Source: Gammaproteobacteria bacterium
GTDB taxonomy: Bacteria; Pseudomonadota; Gammaproteobacteria; Steroidobacterales; Steroidobacteraceae
Length of the DNA: 35,466 bases
Reading direction: 5' to 3'
NCBI GenBank assembly: GCA_016874175.1
Contig: VGUP01000010.1
Location: 1 to 35,466 of the forward strand
The notes below the pieces were generated by a model. It had not been told where the DNA came from and did not search any database. It was given only the letters and a program-made list of their open reading frames with translations. Below are positions 31,209 to 35,466 of the stretch, one piece after another (position 1 is the stretch's first letter; each line of letters starts with the position of its first letter). Made by a program: the position numbers and the translations under genes.

Positions 31209-31882
31209 CAGTCGCGAAGAAAATCGACGACCGTGCGCGTGAAATCTTCGGCCTGCTCGAGGTGCGAGCGATGGGCGGCATCGAGCACCACGAGATCCGC
31301 GCCGGCGATACCGTCGGCCAATTCTTCGGCGCGCTCGATCGGGATCACGGGATCGTGCGCACCGGCGATCACCAGAGTGGGTGCCTGCACCTCGCCGAGA
31401 CGCCCGGCAAGCTCGGCATCGCGCACGGCGATCTCGCGCACCGGGCTCTCGCGATCGGCAAGTACGCGGTCGGTCGCGAACGGCAGCACACTCGCGGCAG
31501 TGTGGGCCACCACCAGTCGCAGTACGCGCCGCGGCGCCATCAGCGCCACCTGCAGCGCCGCAAGGCCACCCATCGACAGTCCGCACCAATGCGCACGCTC
31601 GATATGCAGCGCATCGAGAACCGCGAGCGCATCGAGCGCCAGATCCTGCAGGCTGCAGGACTGCGCTGGGCCGTCATCAAACTTTGACAGCCCATGACCC
31701 CGCAGATCGAGGCGAATCACGCGAAAGAAACGCTCGAATTCGGCGAGTTGCAGGTCCCAGCTGGCAAGACTCGCAGCCAACGGATGCAACAAAACGAGTG
31801 CCGGGGCGTGGTTACGCCCCGACACGATGTAGTGGATGACGCCGCCCGCGCGTGGCAAGATCGTCGGCAGAATGTCGGTCAT
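31208..31882 (-). CDS. Alpha/beta hydrolase, enol-lactonase-like with reduced cap
   Basis: This 224-residue cytosolic hydrolase resembles 3-oxoadipate enol-lactonase (PcaD). Segments include LVLLHPLAASLASWDLQL, DLRGHGLS, nucleophile Ser103 in GLSMGG, Asp177 in AGAHDPVIP, and His204 in AAHRSHLEQ. It is shorter than typical PcaD (about 260 residues): the cap region between about 133 and 163 is reduced, while the core and triad are intact. No other beta-ketoadipate genes are in the window. ATG 31882 is preferred over the TTG one codon earlier. It is coupled to the Nudix gene by TGATG and follows cytochrome c' by 18 bp. Confidence 0.87.
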   Translation of the reverse strand: MTDILPTILPRAGGVIHYIVSGRNHAPALVLLHPLAASLASWDLQLAEFERFFRVIRLDLRGHGLSKFDDGPAQSCSLQDLALDALAVLDALHIERAHWCGLSMGGLAALQVALMAPRRVLRLVVAHTAASVLPFATDRVLADRESPVREIAVRDAELAGRLGEVQAPTLVIAGAHDPVIPIERAEELADGIAGADLVVLDAAHRSHLEQAEDFTRTVVDFLRD

Positions 31883-31900
31883 CAAAGATTAAATCGCCCT

Positions 31901-32371
31901 TCAGTCTGCTTTGTATTTGTCGTGGCAGGCCTTGCAGCTCGCACCCGTTGCACCGAAGGCCGGCTTGAGGGCCTCGAGGTCACCACCGCGCGCAGTGGTC
32001 GCGAGCGCAGTCACGTTGCCTTGCATGTCTTTCATCAAGCGCTGGAACTCGGCTTGCTGCTGCCACAACTCGGGCTTCGCCTTGCTGCTTGGGGTAATCG
32101 AGCCCGCCGGAAACAACTCCGGCACATAGTTGCCCATGGCAGCCGCGCGCTCCGCCGCGGCACGAAACGCATTGGCGTCGTAGGGTGCACGACCCGCTGC
32201 CATCGCGCCCATTAGACCCATTTGCGCACCGAGTACGGTGTATGCCGACTGGCGCAGCTTCACCTGTTGCGCAGCCCGCGCATCCTGCGCGCTGGCGCTC
32301 GGTAGCCAGGTCGTCACAGCGACCAGACTCGCGGCAAGGGCAACGAGAAGCGATTTACGGATCTGGAACAT
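31901..32371 (-). CDS. Cytochrome c' (class II cytochrome c)
   Basis: This 156-residue periplasmic protein has a signal peptide (residues 1-28, ending ASA) and a mature four-helix-bundle pattern. The heme site CKACHDKYKAD (Cys146, Cys149, His150) is at the very C terminus, as in cytochrome c'. VKLRQSAYTVLGAQMGLM is the usual first helix. These proteins bind NO and may protect against nitrosative stress. ATG 32371 has AAGGAG (32383-32378) at 6 nt, which fixes the start. The longer ORF upstream lies over the typA leader. It heads the minus-strand trio with the alpha/beta hydrolase and Nudix gene. Confidence 0.93.
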   Translation of the reverse strand: MFQIRKSLLVALAASLVAVTTWLPSASAQDARAAQQVKLRQSAYTVLGAQMGLMGAMAAGRAPYDANAFRAAAERAAAMGNYVPELFPAGSITPSSKAKPELWQQQAEFQRLMKDMQGNVTALATTARGGDLEALKPAFGATGASCKACHDKYKAD

Positions 32372-32515
32372 GAGCCACTCCTTGGGGTGATGCGACACGG
32401 AAGACGAAACCAAGCCGGATTGTATGCCGAAGGCGATAGCAGGTCGCAACCAAGCGCAGGCTCTGCTACGCTCCGCGGCCTTTTTGGCCCTGCGTGGGTC
32501 GTCCCGGAAGCTTTC
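32372..32515. promoter_or_regulatory. Divergent spacer between cytochrome c' and typA
   Basis: This 144-bp spacer must hold both promoters, but no clear -35/-10 pair stands out on either strand. GGCCTTTTTGGCC at about 32478-32490 could form a small hairpin in the typA leader. GGAAG at about 32506-32510 is the typA ribosome-binding site. Confidence 0.35.
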
Positions 32516-34366
32516 ATGGCCACCGCCTGCCCCATTCGCAATATCGCGATCATCGCTCACGTCGACCACGGCAAGACCACACTGGTCGATTGCCTGCTGA
32601 AGCAATCAGGCACCTTTGCCGCACACGAACGCGTCGGCGAGCGTGTGATGGATTCCAACGATCTCGAACGCGAGCGTGGCATCACCATTCTCGCCAAGAA
32701 CTGCGCGATCGAATATCACGGTACGCGCATCAACATCGTCGACACGCCGGGCCACGCCGACTTCGGTGGTGAAGTCGAGCGCGTGCTGTCGATGGTCGAT
32801 GCGGTGCTGCTGCTGGTTGATGCCGTTGAAGGGCCGATGCCGCAGACGCGCTTCGTCACCCGCAAAGCGCTCGCGCTCGGCCACAAGGCCATCGTCGTCA
32901 TCAACAAAGTCGACCGGCCGGGCTCGCGCCCGAACTGGGTGATCGATCGCACGTTCGAACTGTTCGACAAACTCGGTGCGAGTGACGCGCAGCTCGATTT
33001 TCCAATCGTCTACGCCTCGGCGCTGCAAGGCTGGGCCACCACCGACCTCGCGCGCCCGGCGAGCGACATGACCGCTCTCTTTGACGCGGTTTTGGCGCAC
33101 GCGCCAGCGCCGCCGACCGAAGTCGACGCGCCGCTGCAGCTGCAAATCTCGCAACTCGACTACAACCCCTATGTGGGTCGCATCGGCATTGGTCGGATTC
33201 GTCGCGGCACGCTGCTCGCCGGACGCAACGTCGCCGTACGCTGGGGTGATGAGGATCGCGGCACCGGCAAGATCGGCCAAATTTTGAGCTTCCGCGGGCT
33301 CGAGCGCTTTCCGGTGGAGAGCGCCTCGGCCGGTGACATCGTCGCCATCACCGGCATCGATGCAGTGAACATTGGCGTCACGCTCTGCGACCCCGAACAG
33401 GCCGACGCGCTGCCGCCCATCAAAGTTGACGAGCCCACGCTCTCGATGACCTTTCAGGTCAACACGTCGCCCCTCGCCGGTCGCGAAGGCAAGTTCGTCA
33501 CCAGCCGACAGATTCGCGAGCGCCTGGCCCGTGAACTGCAGAGCAACGTGGCACTGCGGGTCGAAGATACGATCGACGCCGACGTGTTCCGCGTCTCAGG
33601 TCGCGGCGAACTGCACCTGACCATCCTCGTCGAGAACCTGCGGCGCGAGGGCTATGAGCTCGCCGTCGGCAAACCCCAGGTTTTGAAGCGCGTGGTCGAT
33701 GGCGTGGTGCAGGAGCCTTTCGAAGCGCTCACCATCGACATCGACGAGGGCTACCAGGGTTCGGTCATGTCTGAGCTGGGTACGCGACGCGGCGAGTTGC
33801 TCGACATGACGGTCGAGGGCGACCCGACCGGTCGCGGCGGTGGCCGCGTGCGGCTCGAATATCGAATCCCGGCGCGTGGTCTGATCGGCTTTCAAGGCGA
33901 GTTCATGACCATGACCCGCGGTACCGGACTCATGAGCCATATCTTCGATGGCTATGACGTGGTCAAAGGCGAGATCCCCGAGCGCCACAACGGCGTGCTG
34001 ATCAGCAATGAAAACGGCGAGGCCGTCGCTTATTCTTTGTTCACGCTGCAGGCGCGCGGCCGGCTGTTCGTGGAGCATGGCTCGAAGGTCTATGAGGGCA
34101 TGATCATCGGCATCCACAGCCGCGACAACGATCTCGTCGTCAATCCGATCAAGGAAAAAAAGCTCACCAACATTCGCGCTGCCGGCAAGGACGACGCCTT
34201 GTTGCTGACCCCGCCCATCGCGCTCACGCTCGAATATGCAGTCGAGTTCATCAACGAAGACGAACTCGTCGAAGTGACGCCGCAATCGATCCGCCTGCGC
34301 AAGCGCTTCCTGAAAGAGCACGAGCGCAAGCGCGCCGCGCGTGACGCCGAGGTCGCCGTCGGCTGA
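32516..34366 (+). CDS. typA: Ribosome-associated translational GTPase TypA/BipA
   Basis: TypA/BipA is an EF-G/LepA-like GTPase that binds the ribosome and supports 50S assembly and growth under stress or cold. The 616-residue protein matches the family length. G1 is AHVDHGKT at 14-21, and RGITI, VDTPGH and NKVD follow. The EF-G-like domains include [20 protein letters not shown] and the [20 protein letters not shown] motif. The BipA-specific C-terminal domain includes [15 protein letters not shown] and the [18 protein letters not shown] segment. ATG 32516 follows a GGAAG motif. The longer upstream ORF reading is a shadow over the divergent spacer. Confidence 0.97.
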   Translation: MATACPIRNIAIIAHVDHGKTTLVDCLLKQSGTFAAHERVGERVMDSNDLERERGITILAKNCAIEYHGTRINIVDTPGHADFGGEVERVLSMVDAVLLLVDAVEGPMPQTRFVTRKALALGHKAIVVINKVDRPGSRPNWVIDRTFELFDKLGASDAQLDFPIVYASALQGWATTDLARPASDMTALFDAVLAHAPAPPTEVDAPLQLQISQLDYNPYVGRIGIGRIRRGTLLAGRNVAVRWGDEDRGTGKIGQILSFRGLERFPVESASAGDIVAITGIDAVNIGVTLCDPEQADALPPIKVDEPTLSMTFQVNTSPLAGREGKFVTSRQIRERLARELQSNVALRVEDTIDADVFRVSGRGELHLTILVENLRREGYELAVGKPQVLKRVVDGVVQEPFEALTIDIDEGYQGSVMSELGTRRGELLDMTVEGDPTGRGGGRVRLEYRIPARGLIGFQGEFMTMTRGTGLMSHIFDGYDVVKGEIPERHNGVLISNENGEAVAYSLFTLQARGRLFVEHGSKVYEGMIIGIHSRDNDLVVNPIKEKKLTNIRAAGKDDALLLTPPIALTLEYAVEFINEDELVEVTPQSIRLRKRFLKEHERKRAARDAEVAVG

Positions 34367-34415
34367 AGCGGCTGATGCCCGCTCGCCGAGTCACCAGCGG
34401 CCTAGCTGCCGGCGA

Positions 34416-35186
34416 CTATTTTTTGCGTGGCCCCGGAATGAACGCGTTGGTACGGCGAATGTAATCGGCGTACTCGGGACGGCGCTGACCGATATCGCGC
34501 TCGAGCAGCGTCACCCCGGACACCCGCAGCAGCAGCAGCGTCATGAGCACCGGGCCGAAAATGCTCCACCAAGCGCCGCCCGACAGGGCGATCAGGTAAA
34601 AAGCCCACCACTGCGCGCAGTCACCAAAGTAATTCGGGTGGCGAGTGTAGCGCCAAAAACCGCGATCCATGACTTTGCCGGCATTGGCAGGGTCGCGCCT
34701 GAAGCGGGCGAGCTGCCAGTCGCCACCGGCCTCGAAGGCAAAGCCTAGCAGCCACAGCGCAAGTCCGAGGTAGTCGAGTACACCGAGCAGCGCCTCGCTG
34801 CCGATGGCGCCATGCAGGGGTAGCGAAATCACCCAGGCCAAAACCGCCTGTAAGGCGAACACGCGATACAGGCTGCTGAACGCAAAACCCGGTTCATTGC
34901 GCTGGCGGATCGCCTGGTAGCGCCGATCCTCTTCATGGCCCCAATTGCGGGCCGTGATGTACACCGAGAGCCTGATCGCCCACAGGGCCACCAGCACAAA
35001 GAGCAGCCGGCCGCGCACCGTCTCCGCCGGGAACCCGGCATAGACCAGAATCGCCACCAAAAACATCAGCGACCAAAGAGTATCGACCACATCGACATTG
35101 CGCCGAGGCAAAGAAACCAGCCAGCCAAGGGCTGCCAGACCCAGCATCCAGGGCAGCGCCTGAAGGTATTCAAAAAATTGAAACAT
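34416..35186 (-). CDS. DUF1295 steroid-5-alpha-reductase-like membrane protein
   Basis: This 256-residue inner-membrane protein has about six hydrophobic segments. Residues about 170-190 carry the RGFWRYTRHPNYFGD signature of DUF1295 and related isoprenylcysteine methyltransferase/steroid reductase-like families, and ERDIGQRRPEYADYIRRTNAFIPGP is near the C terminus. The biochemical role is not settled. In other gammaproteobacteria such genes are often near the FAD oxidoreductase-DUF1365-CFA cluster. Here it lies about 18 kb from that cluster, convergent with typA. The ATG is at 35186 with a GGAGT-like Shine-Dalgarno sequence upstream. Confidence 0.9.
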   Translation of the reverse strand: MFQFFEYLQALPWMLGLAALGWLVSLPRRNVDVVDTLWSLMFLVAILVYAGFPAETVRGRLLFVLVALWAIRLSVYITARNWGHEEDRRYQAIRQRNEPGFAFSSLYRVFALQAVLAWVISLPLHGAIGSEALLGVLDYLGLALWLLGFAFEAGGDWQLARFRRDPANAGKVMDRGFWRYTRHPNYFGDCAQWWAFYLIALSGGAWWSIFGPVLMTLLLLRVSGVTLLERDIGQRRPEYADYIRRTNAFIPGPRKK

Positions 35187-35251
35187 GCGGTAACTCCTGA
35201 GGTCGCAGTTTGAACCGCGACGAGGCCATGGACAACTCTCGCCCCTAGTCT

Positions 35252-35466
35252 ATGATTATCCCCATGATTGCGCTGTTCGGTTCCATCGTCGTTCTGGTGA
35301 CGGTAATCGTCGGCTTCCTGATGGCGGGTGGCAGCCTGTTGTAGCTGTGGCACGCCTCCGAATACGTCGTGATCCTCGGCGCTGCACTCGGCGCCTTCAT
35401 CACCGGCAACTCCCTCAAGGTCGTCAAAGCTTCGTTTGCAGGGGCGATCAGCCTCATCAAGCCGCT
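35252..35466 (+). pseudogene. motA: MotA-like flagellar stator gene start, interrupted by in-frame TAG
   Basis: Reading from ATG 35252 gives MIIPMIALFGSIVVLV and then GFLMAGGSLL, ending at a TAG at 35342-35344 (codon 31). The same frame then continues LWHASEYVVILGAALGAFITGN and LKVVKASFAGA to the window end. Together this matches the first 70 residues of MotA, the proton-conducting stator subunit, where the second part is the conserved P/SE-hxIIxGAxxGAF region. Only a single codon is wrong: there is no frameshift. It could be a nonsense mutation or a base-calling error. The gene runs off the window, so its integrity downstream is unknown. Confidence 0.75.

Noticed and set aside
35342-35344. 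Recoding of TAG as pyrrolysine or another amino acid in motA
   Set aside because: No pyl genes or recoding element are visible, other genes here end normally, and a single amber in one gene is better explained by mutation or sequence error.

Overview
The window looks like a chromosomal segment of a GC-rich gammaproteobacterium. The GC content is about 60-65% by eye and was not counted. Genes are tightly packed with many ATGA, GTGA and TGATG start/stop overlaps, and GTG starts are common. The gene set (proBA, htpX, typA, tesB, gabT, an acidic DUF6763-type protein, and the flavoprotein-DUF1365-methyltransferase cluster) fits a Steroidobacterales/Nevskiales-like lineage. That placement is inference. 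I recognised no rRNA, tRNA, CRISPR array, insertion sequence or phage gene. No gene-free stretch exceeds 300 bases; the largest is about 195 bp.

Region 1 (2-3075, +) is a compact molybdenum cofactor locus. It holds the 3' end of moaA, then moaC, a mobA::moaD fusion, and a moaE::(His-rich linker)::moeB::rhodanese fusion. Region 2 (3096-5530, -) is proBA for proline synthesis. Region 3 (5621-7003, +) carries a small hyperacidic protein and a VIT1/CCC1-type metal transporter with a short N-terminal ferritin-like segment.

Region 4 (7108-10913, +) is the most unusual part. It is a two-gene molybdoenzyme closely resembling pyrogallol-phloroglucinol transhydroxylase. The large subunit has an extra N-terminal SCP2-like lipid-binding domain, and the electron-transfer subunit has lost all four ligands of one [4Fe-4S] cluster. 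The cofactor locus upstream would supply this enzyme. Region 5 (11071-20318, +) has htpX behind a palindrome/direct-repeat promoter region, a terminator, and then a probable membrane-lipid modification operon: a desaturase, an FAD oxidoreductase, DUF1365 and a CFA-synthase-like methyltransferase with a changed bicarbonate-site residue. A D-2-hydroxyacid dehydrogenase-like flavoprotein, two VOC proteins and a secreted alpha/beta hydrolase follow.

Region 6 (20336-24882) has a cytochrome c, tesB and a ferredoxin-NADP reductase on the minus strand. Divergent from these are an orphan [2Fe-2S] subunit and gabT, followed by a convergent small unknown protein. Region 7 (25078-29041, +) is a chain of AraC-type regulator, VAT1-like oxidoreductase, ABC exporter and HAD phosphatase, with a near-perfect palindrome at the regulator's start. 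Region 8 (29063-32371) has a FabG-like SDR, a minisatellite-rich divergent spacer, a GNAT protein, and a minus-strand trio of cytochrome c', alpha/beta hydrolase and DUF4743-Nudix. Region 9 has typA (+), a DUF1295 membrane protein (-) and the start of a motA-like gene interrupted by an in-frame TAG at the window edge.
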